Source: Proteus appendicitidis
GTDB taxonomy: Bacteria > Pseudomonadota > Gammaproteobacteria > Enterobacterales > Enterobacteriaceae
Length of the DNA stretch: 64,000 bases
Assembly: GCF_030271835.1 (NCBI RefSeq)
Contig: NZ_CP127389.1
Location: 496,001 to 560,000, forward strand
Reading direction: 5' to 3'
Positions 28,303-37,558 of this stretch are shown here, one piece after another. How positions within the stretch are numbered: position 1 is the stretch's first letter; each line of letters begins with the position of its first letter. The notes beneath the pieces are model-generated. The model saw only the letters and a program-made list of their open reading frames with translations. It was not told where the DNA came from and made no database searches. The position numbers and the translations under genes were made by a program.

Positions 28303-28887
28303 TTAAGCAGATAAATTGCGAATATAAAGGCGATACGCGACTTGCCCCGCGATCTTCTCTCTATGCAATGTCCAATGAGTCGGGATCGTATAAGTCTGCG
28401 CTTTAATTTCTTCCTCAATATAAATATAGCAATCTTGCGCTAACCAACCGTTATTTTCTAATAACTGAATAGTGTCTGACAACATGCCTTTATGAAAAGG
28501 AGGATCTAAAAAAACGACGTTATAAGGTGAACCTTGCTTGGCGAGATATGACAATGCACTGTCTTGAATGACATGCCCATTTTCTGCATTAAGTAAGGTT
28601 AAGTTTGCGGTGATTTGTTGGGCAACTGCACGTTCATATTCGATAAACGTGGTTTCACGAGCATAGCGAGAAAGAGCTTCAATGCCTAAACCACCGCTTC
28701 CTGCAAAACAGTCTAGACAACGGGCGTCTTGGATAACAGGCATTAGCCAATTAAAGAGTGTTTCTTTCACTCTATCCGTTGTTGGTCGTAATCCTTGGCT
28801 ATCAAGAACAGGAAGTTTACGACCACGCCATTTTCCCCCAATTATTCTGATTTGTCCCATTGGGGCTTTTTGTGGTTTTTTGGCCAT
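28303..28887 (-). CDS. rsmD: 16S rRNA m2G966 methyltransferase RsmD
   Basis: A 194-residue SAM-dependent enzyme modifying G966 of 16S rRNA. Visible motifs are GQIRIIGGKWRGRKLPV, LRPTTDRVKETLFNWL, the SAM loop DCFAGSGGLGIEAL and the catalytic DPPF near residue 126. I chose ATG 28887 (MAKKPQKAP) because it matches the E. coli N-terminus; the open frame to 28992 lacks homologous sequence. Divergent from ftsY, as in E. coli. Confidence 0.93.
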   Translation of the reverse strand: MAKKPQKAPMGQIRIIGGKWRGRKLPVLDSQGLRPTTDRVKETLFNWLMPVIQDARCLDCFAGSGGLGIEALSRYARETTFIEYERAVAQQITANLTLLNAENGHVIQDSALSYLAKQGSPYNVVFLDPPFHKGMLSDTIQLLENNGWLAQDCYIYIEEEIKAQTYTIPTHWTLHREKIAGQVAYRLYIRNLSA

Positions 28888-29115
28888 ATTATTTTGATTT
28901 ATATCGTTTAAACGTGAGTTTTGATGTGTCTTTTGGGATAAGGAATTCGTGTCAGTTGTTATCTCGATGACTTCCCTTGATTTAATCCGCAATAATTTAC
29001 CATAAAATTCGTATAAAAGATGCGTTTATCTATGATCAAATGATAGACTTCATTATTATTTTCAATATCGTCAATGTAATCGCGCCATGATTTAGTGCGA
29101 GGAGTTTAGTAGCTA

Positions 29116-31146
29116 ATGGCAAAAGAAAAAAAAGGTTTTTTCTCGTGGCTCGGTTTTGGGCGTAACAAAGAAGAAAATATTGAGCAAGAGAAAGAACAGC
29201 AACGCTTAGAAGAAGAGCGTTTAGAACAAGAACGTTTGGCAAAAGAGGCGCAAGAAGAAGCCGCTCGCCAAGCGCAATTAGAAGCAGAACAAGCACGTTT
29301 AGAAGTAGAGCGCCAAGAAGCGCAACGTGTAGTGCAAGATAGATTGGCACAAGAAGCTGAAAAACAACGTTTAGAACAAGAGAAAGCCCAGCGCCAAGCA
29401 GAAATAGAGGCGGAGCAAGCGCGTTTAGAAGCCGAGCACGCAGAACAAGCACGTTTGGCACAAGAAGCACAAACCCAACGCCTAGCTCAAGAAACAGAAG
29501 CACAACGCCTTGCGCAAGAAGAAGCTCAGCGCCAAGCGGAACTTAAAGCCGAACAAGAGCGCCAAGAAGCCGAGCGTTTAGAGCAAGAACGTCTGGCACA
29601 AGAAGCAGAAGCACAACGCCTTGCGCAAGAAGAAGCTCAGCGCCAAGCGGAACTTAAAGCGGAACTTAAAGCGGAACAAGAGCGTCAAGAAGCGCAACGC
29701 CAAGAAGCTGCGCGTTTAGAGCAAGAACGTCTAGCTCAAGAAGCCGAAGCACAACGCCTTGCGCAAGAAGAAGCTCAGCGCCAAGCGGAACAAGAGCGTC
29801 AAGAAGCGCAACGCCAAGAAGCTGCGCGTTTAGAGCAAGAACGTCTGGCTCAAGAAGCCGAAGCACAACGCCTTGCGCAAGAAGAAGCTCAGCGCCAAGC
29901 GGAGCTTAAAGCAGAACAAGAGCGTCAAGAAGCGCAACGCCAAGAAGCCGCGCGTTTAGAGCAAGAACGTTTGGCTCAAGAAGCACAAGCACAACGCCTT
30001 GCGCAAGAAGAAGCTCAGCGCCAAGCGGAACTTAAAGCCGAACAAGAGCGTCAAGAAGCCGAGCGTTTAGAGCAGGAACGTCTGGCACAAGAAGCAGAAG
30101 CACAACGCCTTGCGCAAGAAGAGGAAAACGAACGTCTCGCTATTGCGCAAGCACAAGCGGAAGATATTGAAGCTTTACGCGAAGAAGTACTGGCAGATAA
30201 AGTTGTTGAACAAGAGAAACCTAAAAAAGAAGGCTTCTTTAGCCGTCTCAAAAAGGGTTTACTGAAAACTCGCCAGAACTTAGGTTCAGGATTCCTTGGT
30301 CTATTTCGTGGCAAGAAAATTGATGAGGAGCTTTTTGAAGAGTTAGAAGAGCAACTCTTAATTGCTGATGTGGGTATGGAAACCACCACTAAAATCATCA
30401 CTAGCCTGACCAAACACGCTACTCATAAAGATCTTAAAGATGCTGAAGCCCTTTACGGAAAATTACGTGAAGAGATGGGCGATATTTTAAGTAAAGTTGA
30501 TAAGCCATTAAATATTGAAGGTAAAAAACCTTTTGTTATTTTAATGGTTGGTGTTAATGGTGTTGGTAAAACAACCACGATCGGGAAATTAGCACGACAA
30601 TACCAAGCTGAAGGTAAATCTGTGATGTTAGCTGCGGGTGATACATTCCGAGCAGCGGCGGTTGAACAGTTACAAGTTTGGGGTGAGCGTAATAATATCC
30701 CTGTTGTGGCACAACACACTGGCGCTGATCCTGCCTCTGTTATTTTTGATGCAATTCAATCAGCCCAAGCAAAAGGTGTCGATGTTCTTATTGCTGATAC
30801 CGCAGGACGATTGCAGAATAAATCCCATTTAATGGAAGAGCTGAAAAAAATCGTTCGTGTTATGAAGAAATTAGACGAAGAAGCACCACATGAAGTGATG
30901 CTGACGTTAGATGCAAGTACCGGACAAAATGCAGTTAGTCAGGCAAAACTCTTTAATGAAACAGTTGGGCTAACTGGATTAACATTGACTAAACTCGATG
31001 GTACAGCAAAAGGGGGCGTTATCTTCTCTATTGCTGATCAGTTTAGTATTCCTATCCGTTATATCGGGATAGGTGAAGGTATTGAAGATCTACGTCCGTT
31101 TAAGGCCGACGATTTTATTGAGGCTCTGTTTGCCCGCGAGGAGTAG
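29116..31146 (+). CDS. ftsY: SRP receptor GTPase FtsY with an expanded repeat region
   Basis: A 676-residue signal-recognition-particle receptor, far longer than the 497-residue E. coli protein. The membrane-targeting start MAKEKKGFFSWLGFG is followed by a highly charged coiled coil (about 20-355) of imperfect repeats such as LEQERLAQEAEAQRLAQEEA. The NG domain starts near 370 (EGFFSRLKKGLLKTR) and has G1 GVNGVGKTTTIGK, DTFRAAA, DTAGRLQ and TKLDGTAKGG. All repeat variants keep the frame. It leads ftsYEX; ftsE starts 5 bases after its stop. Confidence 0.96.
   Translation: MAKEKKGFFSWLGFGRNKEENIEQEKEQQRLEEERLEQERLAKEAQEEAARQAQLEAEQARLEVERQEAQRVVQDRLAQEAEKQRLEQEKAQRQAEIEAEQARLEAEHAEQARLAQEAQTQRLAQETEAQRLAQEEAQRQAELKAEQERQEAERLEQERLAQEAEAQRLAQEEAQRQAELKAELKAEQERQEAQRQEAARLEQERLAQEAEAQRLAQEEAQRQAEQERQEAQRQEAARLEQERLAQEAEAQRLAQEEAQRQAELKAEQERQEAQRQEAARLEQERLAQEAQAQRLAQEEAQRQAELKAEQERQEAERLEQERLAQEAEAQRLAQEEENERLAIAQAQAEDIEALREEVLADKVVEQEKPKKEGFFSRLKKGLLKTRQNLGSGFLGLFRGKKIDEELFEELEEQLLIADVGMETTTKIITSLTKHATHKDLKDAEALYGKLREEMGDILSKVDKPLNIEGKKPFVILMVGVNGVGKTTTIGKLARQYQAEGKSVMLAAGDTFRAAAVEQLQVWGERNNIPVVAQHTGADPASVIFDAIQSAQAKGVDVLIADTAGRLQNKSHLMEELKKIVRVMKKLDEEAPHEVMLTLDASTGQNAVSQAKLFNETVGLTGLTLTKLDGTAKGGVIFSIADQFSIPIRYIGIGEGIEDLRPFKADDFIEALFAREE
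29581..30130 (+). repeat. In-frame tandem repeats within ftsY
   Basis: Near-identical blocks beginning LEQERLAQEA occur at about 29581, 29719, 29833, 29959 and 30070. Their spacings of 138, 114, 126 and 111 bp are all multiples of 3. Units differ by whole pieces (an extra LKAE, or presence of QRQEAAR), the pattern left by slippage or unequal recombination. The region should vary in length among strains. Confidence 0.85.
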
Positions 31147-31151
31147 TTTTA

Positions 31152-31817
31152 ATGATCCGCTTCGAACACGTCAGCAAGGCTTATTTAGGTGGAAGACAAG
31201 CATTACAGGGGGTTGATTTTCATCTTCGCCCTGGTGAAATGGCTTTTTTAACGGGTCACTCTGGTGCCGGTAAAAGTACATTGCTTAAGTTAATTTGTGG
31301 AATAGAACGACCAAGTGATGGTGCTATTTGGTTTGCTGGTCATGATATCAGTAGACTAAAAAATAGTGAGATCCCTTTTCTGCGTCGTCAAATTGGGATG
31401 ATCTTCCAAGATCACCACTTATTGATGGACAGAACGGTTTATGACAACGTTTCTCTTCCCCTAATTATTGCTGGCGCGAGTGAAGAGGATATTCGGCGAA
31501 GAGTTTCAGCCGCTTTAGATAAAGTAGGGTTATTGGATAAAGCCAAAAATTATCCTATTCAGCTCTCTGGTGGTGAACAACAGCGTGTCGGTATTGCGCG
31601 CGCTGTTGTAAATAAACCGACAGTTTTACTCGCAGATGAACCAACAGGTAATCTTGATGGGGAGCTTTCAGAAGGTATTATGCGCCTTTTTGAAGAGTTC
31701 AACCGTGTTGGTGTAACGGTGCTAATGGCGACGCACGATATGTCTTTAATAGAACGCAGAAATTATCGCATTCTTACATTAGGGCAAGGCAGAATGGTGG
31801 GAGGGCAAAATGGCTAA
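31152..31817 (+). CDS. ftsE: Cell-division ABC ATPase FtsE
   Basis: A 221-residue ATPase that works with FtsX at the septum to activate murein hydrolases. Walker [10 protein letters not shown] is near residue 36, the signature LSGGEQQR near 137, and Walker [13 protein letters not shown] near 157. The last 8 bases overlap ftsX. Confidence 0.96.
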   Translation: MIRFEHVSKAYLGGRQALQGVDFHLRPGEMAFLTGHSGAGKSTLLKLICGIERPSDGAIWFAGHDISRLKNSEIPFLRRQIGMIFQDHHLLMDRTVYDNVSLPLIIAGASEEDIRRRVSAALDKVGLLDKAKNYPIQLSGGEQQRVGIARAVVNKPTVLLADEPTGNLDGELSEGIMRLFEEFNRVGVTVLMATHDMSLIERRNYRILTLGQGRMVGGQNG

Positions 31818-32787
31818 AGCAAAAAGTTCCCGTAAATCAATGCCAACGCCAGGTGCAAAAACCAAGGCGCTAAAAGGGGGAAGACGAGAACAGTGGCGCT
31901 ATGCATGGCGTAACACAATGGCTGATTTTTTACGCCAGCCGCTCTCCTCTTTTTTAACGGTAATGGTTGTCGCGATATCTCTCACCTTACCGAGCATCTT
32001 TTATATTGTCTGGAAGAATGTCTCAACGGCATCAGAACAATGGTATCCAACACCACAATTAACGGTTTATCTTGATAAATCACTGGATGACTCATTAGCT
32101 GAAGCCACGATCAAAAAAATAGAAGCCTTAGAAAAAGTTGAAGATGTTAACTATCTTTCACGACAAGATTCACTAGTGGAATTTCGTTCTTGGGCTGGCT
32201 TTAGCAGTGCATTAGATATGTTAGAAGAAAATCCATTACCTGCGGTTGCAATTGTGACACCCGTTATGGAGCCTAGCGATCAACAATTAATGGTGAATTT
32301 GCGTGATACAGTGGCGAAAATACCCGGTGTTGACGAAGTAAGAATGGATGATAGCTGGTTTACTCGGCTTTCAACGTTAACTTCATTAGTCGGGCAAATT
32401 GCTTTGGTGATTGGCACATTGATGGTTGTTGCCCTGTTATTGGTCATTGGTAACAGTGTACGCCTCAATATATTCAGTCGTCGTGACACCATTAATGTGA
32501 TGAAGCTAATTGGTGCAACCGATGGCTTTATTATGCGTCCTTTCCTTAATTGGGGATTGATCCTCGGTTTTATTGGCGCTGTATTTGCCCTGATTTTTTC
32601 AGCTTTACTGGTGTGGAAACTCTCTGATGTGGTGACTCAAGCCGCAACGGTGTTTGGAACTTCATTTTCCATTTCAGGGCTTGGCTTTGATGAATCTATC
32701 ATTCTGATCCTCGTTGCTATGACCATTGGCTGGCTTGCTGCATGGTTGACGACAATGCAGCATTTGCGCCAATTCACACCAGAATAA
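31810..32787 (+). CDS. ftsX: Cell-division membrane protein FtsX
   Basis: A 325-residue permease-like partner of FtsE. It has a basic N-terminal cytoplasmic part, four helices (about 55-78, 197-218, 247-270, 295-315) and a large periplasmic domain (about 80-190) that in E. coli contacts EnvC. Overlap with ftsE indicates coupled translation. Confidence 0.95.
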   Translation: MAKAKSSRKSMPTPGAKTKALKGGRREQWRYAWRNTMADFLRQPLSSFLTVMVVAISLTLPSIFYIVWKNVSTASEQWYPTPQLTVYLDKSLDDSLAEATIKKIEALEKVEDVNYLSRQDSLVEFRSWAGFSSALDMLEENPLPAVAIVTPVMEPSDQQLMVNLRDTVAKIPGVDEVRMDDSWFTRLSTLTSLVGQIALVIGTLMVVALLLVIGNSVRLNIFSRRDTINVMKLIGATDGFIMRPFLNWGLILGFIGAVFALIFSALLVWKLSDVVTQAATVFGTSFSISGLGFDESIILILVAMTIGWLAAWLTTMQHLRQFTPE

Positions 32788-32845
32788 TGAATTAGAGCGT
32801 TTTTATCCTTACTCTCTAAATAATGAGAAGATATTCTTTTTATCA

Positions 32846-32884
32846 GGCTGGGTTACGTTAATATCGTTACCCAGCCATTTTATC
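32846..32884 (+). terminator. Terminator after ftsYEX
   Basis: GGCTGGGTTACG (32846-32857) pairs with CGTTACCCAGCC (32865-32876) at 11 of 12 positions, followed by ATTTTAT. It separates ftsX from the rpoH promoter region. Confidence 0.65.
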
Positions 32885-33153
32885 GACGCCCTGTCTCTGG
32901 CATAATAATGCACACACTCTTTTCTACGATAAGGCAATAGTCATATTGGTTTCAGTGATAGAAAAGTACAAAGATATGTAAACATAGATGCGATATGAAC
33001 CTTTAGTCTTTATGCTGGTCAAATAGTCGTTATGATAAAAACACATCGTAAAAAACCTTAACTGACTTCCTATTTAAGCTATATTTATAAGGCTCATCTA
33101 CTTTCCCTTATCGCAATAATTTAATTATTTATTTGATTTTCATGAGGATTTGA
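32885..33153. promoter_or_regulatory. rpoH upstream region
   Basis: About 270 bp between the ftsX terminator and rpoH. In E. coli this region carries several promoters. I see AT-rich promoter-like stretches but cannot assign -35/-10 pairs by eye. The ribosome site is GAGGA (about 33142-33146). Confidence 0.4.
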
Positions 33154-34008
33154 ATGACAAAAGAAATGCAATCCTTAGCATTGGTTCCGCAAGGCAGCAT
33201 CGAAGCGTATATACGTGCAGCCAATTCCTATCCGATGTTAACCGCAGAGGAAGAAAAGGAACTCGCTGAACGGCTGCATTACGATGGTGACTTGGATGCA
33301 GCAAGAACGCTTATCCTTTCACATCTGCGCTTCGTTATTCATGTTGCTCGCAGCTATTCAGGTTATGGTTTACCGCAAGCTGATCTTATCCAAGAAGGTA
33401 ATATTGGTTTGATGAAAGCGGTTCGTCGTTTTAACCCAGAAGTGGGTGTTCGACTTGTCTCTTTTGCTGTGCATTGGATCAAAGCTGAAATTCACGAATA
33501 TGTGCTACGTAACTGGCGTATCGTGAAAGTCGCGACCACAAAATCACAACGTAAACTCTTTTTTAATCTGCGAAAAAATAAAAAGCGTTTAGGTTGGTTT
33601 AATCAAGATGAAGTGGAGCTTGTTGCAAGAGAATTAGGTGTATCAGAAAGTGATGTCCGAGAAATGGAATCACGAATGTCAGCACAAGATATGGCATTTG
33701 ATATGACCGCTGATGATAGTGATGACTCACATCCTATTGCTCCTGTACTCTTCTTAGAAGATAAGTCTTCTGACTTTGCCGACGGCATTGAAGAAGATAA
33801 CTGGGATAATCATGCAACGGATAAACTGACGTCAGCAATTGAAACTCTTGATGAACGTAGCCAAGATATTATTCGCGCTCGTTGGTTAGATGATGATAAC
33901 AAATCGACATTGCAAGACTTGGCGACAAAATACGGTGTTTCTGCCGAGCGTGTTCGTCAATTAGAAAAAAATGCGATGAAGAAATTGCGTTTAGCGATTG
34001 AAGATTAA
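33154..34008 (+). CDS. rpoH: Heat-shock sigma factor RpoH (sigma-32)
   Basis: A 284-residue sigma factor directing heat-shock gene transcription. Region 2 shows [17 protein letters not shown] and [14 protein letters not shown]. The RpoH box QRKLFFNLR, which distinguishes sigma-32 and is involved in its control, is near residue 132. Region 4.2 ([19 protein letters not shown]) closes the protein. Length equals E. coli RpoH, and the location after ftsX is conserved. Confidence 0.97.
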   Translation: MTKEMQSLALVPQGSIEAYIRAANSYPMLTAEEEKELAERLHYDGDLDAARTLILSHLRFVIHVARSYSGYGLPQADLIQEGNIGLMKAVRRFNPEVGVRLVSFAVHWIKAEIHEYVLRNWRIVKVATTKSQRKLFFNLRKNKKRLGWFNQDEVELVARELGVSESDVREMESRMSAQDMAFDMTADDSDDSHPIAPVLFLEDKSSDFADGIEEDNWDNHATDKLTSAIETLDERSQDIIRARWLDDDNKSTLQDLATKYGVSAERVRQLEKNAMKKLRLAIED

Positions 34009-34056
34009 TCACATTTCAGACCAAGCACACGCACTCATAAAGTAGAGTATGTTATA

Positions 34057-34084
34057 AAAGCGATATGAAAATATCGCTTTTTTA
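34057..34084 (+). terminator. Terminator of rpoH
   Basis: AAAGCGATAT (34057-34066) pairs with ATATCGCTTT (34071-34080) across a 4-base loop and runs into T residues. It ends just before the glycerate kinase ribosome site. Confidence 0.85.
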
Positions 34085-34102
34085 TTGCTTGGAGAAAAGA
34101 AC

Positions 34103-35245
34103 GTGAAAATAGTTATCGCCCCTGATTCTTTTAAAGAAAGTTTAAGTGCGAAAGACGTTGCGATGGCAATAAAACAGGGCTTTTCACGTTATTTACCTAA
34201 TGCGCAATATTGTTGTATTCCCATGGCAGATGGTGGCGAAGGAACGGTGACATCTCTGGTGGATGCAACGCAAGGCCGTTTTATCTCTACACAAGTGTGT
34301 TCGCCTTTAGGTAAAAAAGTGACCGCAACTTGGGGGCTTTTAGGTGATAACACCACTGCCGTGATTGAAATGGCACAAGCTTCTGGTCTTCATCTTATTC
34401 CTTTATCTCAACGTGATCCCAAATTAACGACCAGTTATGGTACGGGTGAATTAATTAATGCCGCACTTGAAATGGGCGTTAAAAAAATTATTTTAGGATT
34501 AGGTGGCAGTGCTACAAATGACGCTGGTGCGGGGATGATGCAAGCACTGGGTCTTGGTCTTAAAGATAAGTTTGGGGCATCTTTGCCTTTTGGTGGACTA
34601 TCATTAGCTCAACTTTACTCTGTCGATATCACGAAGCTTAATCCTAAACTAAAACAGGTTGAAATTGAGATTGCTTGCGATGTGACTAATCCATTGTGTG
34701 GCGAAAAAGGGGCATCCGCTATTTTTGGCCCTCAAAAAGGCGCGACTAAAGACGATATTGCGCAACTTGATAACGCATTACACCATTTTGGTACTTATCT
34801 TGAAAAAATGACGCAACGCAGTCTTATCCATATTGCAGGAAGCGGCGCTGCGGGAGGATTGGCTTTGCCGTTACTGGCTTTTACGCAAGCAAGACTTTCG
34901 CAAGGTGTCGAATTGGTTGCTAATACTGTTGAATTAGAAAAACAGTTAATTGATGCAGATTTAGTGATAACGGGTGAAGGGCGAATGGATAGCCAATCCG
35001 CACAAGGTAAAACACCGACAGGCGTTGCTAAATTGGCAAAAAAATACCAGCTTCCTGTTATTGCGTTAGTCGGTGGTTATTTACCAGATTACGATGTGGT
35101 GCATCAGCAGGGTATTGATGCCGTTTTTTCAATTGTACCGGGCGTTTCTACACTTTCTGATGCTTTAAATAATGTGCAAAGGAATCTTAGTGAGACGGCT
35201 TATAATGTGGCGAGGCTTTATTATTCGTCATATTTCAAGCCGTAG
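34103..35245 (+). CDS. Glycerate 2-kinase (GlxK/GarK family)
   Basis: A 380-residue kinase of glycerate using ATP; GarK and GlxK are the E. coli paralogues and sequence alone does not decide between them. Conserved parts are MKIVIAPDSFKESLSA at the start, PMADGGEGT near residue 42, LGLGGSATNDAG near 132 and TGEGRMDSQSAQGKTP near 292. I chose GTG 34103 because it aligns with the family start and GGAG is 8 bases upstream; the frame opens at TTG 34085 inside the leader. It stands alone, without other glyoxylate or glucarate genes nearby. Confidence 0.88.
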   Translation: MKIVIAPDSFKESLSAKDVAMAIKQGFSRYLPNAQYCCIPMADGGEGTVTSLVDATQGRFISTQVCSPLGKKVTATWGLLGDNTTAVIEMAQASGLHLIPLSQRDPKLTTSYGTGELINAALEMGVKKIILGLGGSATNDAGAGMMQALGLGLKDKFGASLPFGGLSLAQLYSVDITKLNPKLKQVEIEIACDVTNPLCGEKGASAIFGPQKGATKDDIAQLDNALHHFGTYLEKMTQRSLIHIAGSGAAGGLALPLLAFTQARLSQGVELVANTVELEKQLIDADLVITGEGRMDSQSAQGKTPTGVAKLAKKYQLPVIALVGGYLPDYDVVHQQGIDAVFSIVPGVSTLSDALNNVQRNLSETAYNVARLYYSSYFKP

Positions 35246-35250
35246 CGTTT

Positions 35251-35299
35251 ACTCGTCATACTATATGTTGCATATATTCAAGTTGTAGAATTATTTAGA
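35251..35299. repeat. Degenerate copy of the intergenic repeat
   Basis: ACTCGTCATACT (35251-35262) is identical to 12929-12940, and CAAGTTG followed by AATTATTTA reappears downstream, as in the first copy. The inner palindrome is eroded. It lies between convergent glycerate kinase and panM genes. Confidence 0.45.
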
Positions 35300-35308
35300 G
35301 TAAGAACA

Positions 35309-35719
35309 TTATGAATTATTTAGGATATAAAGAGCAGATTGTGGTGATGGACTAAATTGATGATGTGCCAAAAAAGCATGTGCAACATCATATCCATGTT
35401 CTTCGGTGGATAAGCTTATTGCTTGCCAATGGGTAATCTCAGGATATGCAGATAAGCATTGTGTCAGTAAATAATGCCCAACACCGCGACGGCGTGTTAC
35501 TTCTCTGACCATAAAATCGGTGATAACAGCTTTCTTATCCGATAATTTAACCCAGCAAGCGGCTAATAATCGTTCATTAAATCTTGCCACAAAGAGGACA
35601 TTCTCGTTATTGATCTCGTTTTTTAAGGCTGATTGATAACGAATATCTTGCCAAATTTTGCCTAAATCAATACGGTCTTGTGCTGAAGGCTGTGTGAGCT
35701 TTTCAATGGTCAGTTTCAT
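35309..35719 (-). CDS. panM: PanM (PanZ), PanD maturation factor
   Basis: A 136-residue GNAT-fold protein that triggers self-cleavage of aspartate decarboxylase PanD and tunes coenzyme A synthesis. Family features are MKLTIEKL at the start, ARFNERLLAACWVKLS near residue 45 and the acetyl-CoA loop REVTRRRGVGHYLL near 73. It lies close to rpoH, in the same neighbourhood as in E. coli. Confidence 0.9.
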   Translation of the reverse strand: MKLTIEKLTQPSAQDRIDLGKIWQDIRYQSALKNEINNENVLFVARFNERLLAACWVKLSDKKAVITDFMVREVTRRRGVGHYLLTQCLSAYPEITHWQAISLSTEEHGYDVAHAFLAHHQFSPSPQSALYILNNS

Positions 35720-35730
35720 TAAATATCCTG

Positions 35731-36918
35731 TTAGTTTGCAGTTTGTTTTTTTTCTTTTAATGAAGACATTAAGGTCTTAATGGTGAAACACAATGCCAAA
35801 CTCGTGAAGATCACACAAGAATAAAAGACATACTCATAGTGATTGTCTGTCACAAAATAGACCGAAATCATAGGACCTGCCGCCATGCCACAATAACGAA
35901 TAAAATTATAAATCCCCATTGCAGTTGCTCTCATTGTACTGAAATAACTCGCTAATAATGTGGTATGTGTTGGCATGGTTAATCCTAAAGAAAGCCCATA
36001 TAACACGGTTAAGCCAAGCATTACAGGTAATGAGATTTGCCAAAAGAGTGCAAATAACGTCAACATGATCAGGTTAATACAAGAGGTAATAATCACACCA
36101 TATTCCACATTGAATAGATGGCAGATCCTACGGTAAAGATAACTACCTGAAATCAGAGCAATCGACATAGGGATATATAATCCACCAATTTCGGTACTGT
36201 TAAGCTGGTAGAGATGAAAGGCAATTAAGGGTAAGAAAACCAGTAAACAAAAATAGTTATAAAACACCATAAAACTGATGATAAATACGGATTTACCCGC
36301 AGGAGCCATAAGCACTTGTTGCATTGCAGACATGCTTTTAAAAGCTTCTTTCTGTTCTGGACGTGTTTCAGGTAAATAAAAGAGATGCGTAATAAGTAAT
36401 AGGATACCGACAACGGCCAAGAAAATAAAAATGCCTTGATATTGATAATGTTGTGCTAAATATCCACCTAATAAAGGGCCACAGGCAGGAGCTAGCGCTA
36501 ATAACATTTGATACGATCCCATCGCTTTAGCACGCTCGTTTCCTTGATAAAGATCGCCAAGAATAGTGGCTGCAACCACAGGAATAGCTGCAATACCAAT
36601 AGCTTGGATCACCCGCCAAAAAATCAATACCCCAATAGAATCAGACCAAACACAACCCAAAGCACCCACAATTGAGATGGCTAACCCACTGAGTAAAATA
36701 GGTTTTCTTCCCCATTTATCAATCAAGGAGCCGTAAAACAGTTGCATAACAGCCATAGCAAAAGTAAATGCAGATACCGTTAAATTAACCAATGATAGCG
36801 TGGTATTAAATAGCTGTTGGATCAAGGGAAGTACAGGGGTATAGATATTTTGCGCCAAAGAGCCTAGTAGTGCGCTAAAACAAATGAGATAAAACAGACT
36901 GCGGATTGATAATTTCAT
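35731..36918 (-). CDS. Bcr/CflA-like MFS drug efflux transporter
   Basis: A 395-residue 12-helix major facilitator of the DHA1 class. The helix 2-3 loop reads GSLIDKWGRKPILLSG, and helix 4 carries R in FWRVIQAIG, both signatures of drug:proton antiporters. I chose ATG 36918 because AGAGG lies 8 bases upstream; the longer frame to 37026 crosses the operator. It is divergent from a MarR regulator with shared palindromic operators, so it is probably induced by its substrate. The substrate is unknown. Confidence 0.85.
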   Translation of the reverse strand: MKLSIRSLFYLICFSALLGSLAQNIYTPVLPLIQQLFNTTLSLVNLTVSAFTFAMAVMQLFYGSLIDKWGRKPILLSGLAISIVGALGCVWSDSIGVLIFWRVIQAIGIAAIPVVAATILGDLYQGNERAKAMGSYQMLLALAPACGPLLGGYLAQHYQYQGIFIFLAVVGILLLITHLFYLPETRPEQKEAFKSMSAMQQVLMAPAGKSVFIISFMVFYNYFCLLVFLPLIAFHLYQLNSTEIGGLYIPMSIALISGSYLYRRICHLFNVEYGVIITSCINLIMLTLFALFWQISLPVMLGLTVLYGLSLGLTMPTHTTLLASYFSTMRATAMGIYNFIRYCGMAAGPMISVYFVTDNHYEYVFYSCVIFTSLALCFTIKTLMSSLKEKKQTAN

Positions 36919-36937
36919 TATATTGCCTCTTGTTGTT

Positions 36938-36959
36938 TTTGTTTCCATGGAAACAAAAC
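36938..36959. promoter_or_regulatory. MarR operator O1
   Basis: A perfect 22-bp palindrome with half site TTTTGTTTCCA, placed 19 bases upstream of the MFS start codon. Palindromes of this size between a divergent MarR gene and a pump are typical MarR operators. Confidence 0.8.
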
Positions 36960-37017
36960 AAATAATAGCGATATTTTGATTGTTGTAAATACTTTTGGTA
37001 CTATTTTTTAAAAATAT

Positions 37018-37034
37018 TCTTTCCAAGGAAACAA
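37018..37034. promoter_or_regulatory. MarR operator O2 overlapping the marR ribosome site
   Basis: TTCTTTCCAAGGAAACAA repeats the TTTCC...GGAAACAA arms of O1, with one mismatch. AAGGA, the ribosome site of the MarR gene, lies within it. Its centre is about 77 bp from that of O1. Confidence 0.65.
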
Positions 37035-37035
37035 A

Positions 37036-37503
37036 ATGGCAAAAGAGAATGTGACAACAGAAGACTTGTTAAAAGGGTTAAGTGATTTTTTGCATCTTAA
37101 AGATGAACAAGCCGATAGTGTTCATAAAAAAGTATTAAAAGAGAATGGGTTAGATAATTATTCGCTTACAGAACTGCATGTGATCCATTGTATTGGTGAA
37201 GAGAGCATGAGAAATCTCACAACCATCAGTGAATATATGTCTATGACCCGAGGTGCAGTGTCCAAAATTTGCAGTCGATTACAAAAGAAAGAGGCTATTG
37301 AAAAAATAAAATTGGCGGATAATCAAAAAGAAATATTTTTTATCTTAACCACTGAAGGTGAGCGTCTTTTTCATGCGCATGAGGTGTTGCATCAACAGTC
37401 TCAAGCAAAATGGTCTGCGTTATTTGAGCAATATGATCAGAGTGAAAAACAAGCGATCAGCCGTTTTTTTGTCGATGTGATAAACTGTTTTCGCCAGTCG
37501 TAA
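37036..37503 (+). CDS. MarR family transcriptional regulator
   Basis: A 155-residue winged-helix regulator. The recognition region reads LTTISEYMSMTRGAVSKICSRLQKK near residue 58, followed by a wing with KLADNQKEIFFILTTEGE. MarR proteins are dimeric repressors released by small aromatic ligands. It is divergent from the MFS pump and flanked by matching palindromes, so repression of both genes is likely. Confidence 0.9.
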   Translation: MAKENVTTEDLLKGLSDFLHLKDEQADSVHKKVLKENGLDNYSLTELHVIHCIGEESMRNLTTISEYMSMTRGAVSKICSRLQKKEAIEKIKLADNQKEIFFILTTEGERLFHAHEVLHQQSQAKWSALFEQYDQSEKQAISRFFVDVINCFRQS

Positions 37504-37526
37504 AAAGGATAAAACTGAAAAGAAAA

Positions 37527-37550
37527 CCCCCATATTATGGAATATAGGGG
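37527..37550 (-). terminator. Terminator of loiP
   Basis: CCCC-ATATT pairs with AATAT-GGGG with one internal mismatch. On the reverse strand it is followed by TTTTCTTTT, so it serves loiP. Confidence 0.75.
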
Positions 37551-37558
37551 CAAGATAA

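Noticed and set aside
29036..29503. Reverse-strand open frame of 155 codons over the ftsY start and repeats
   Set aside because: It is a shadow of the repetitive, Glu/Gln/Arg-rich ftsY sequence; it reads as low-complexity Leu/Val and has no ribosome site.
29581..30130. Repeats in ftsY as a possible CRISPR or assembly error
   Set aside because: Repeat units lack unique spacers and all keep the reading frame with coding-type variation, so they are protein repeats. Exact copy number could still be affected by assembly.
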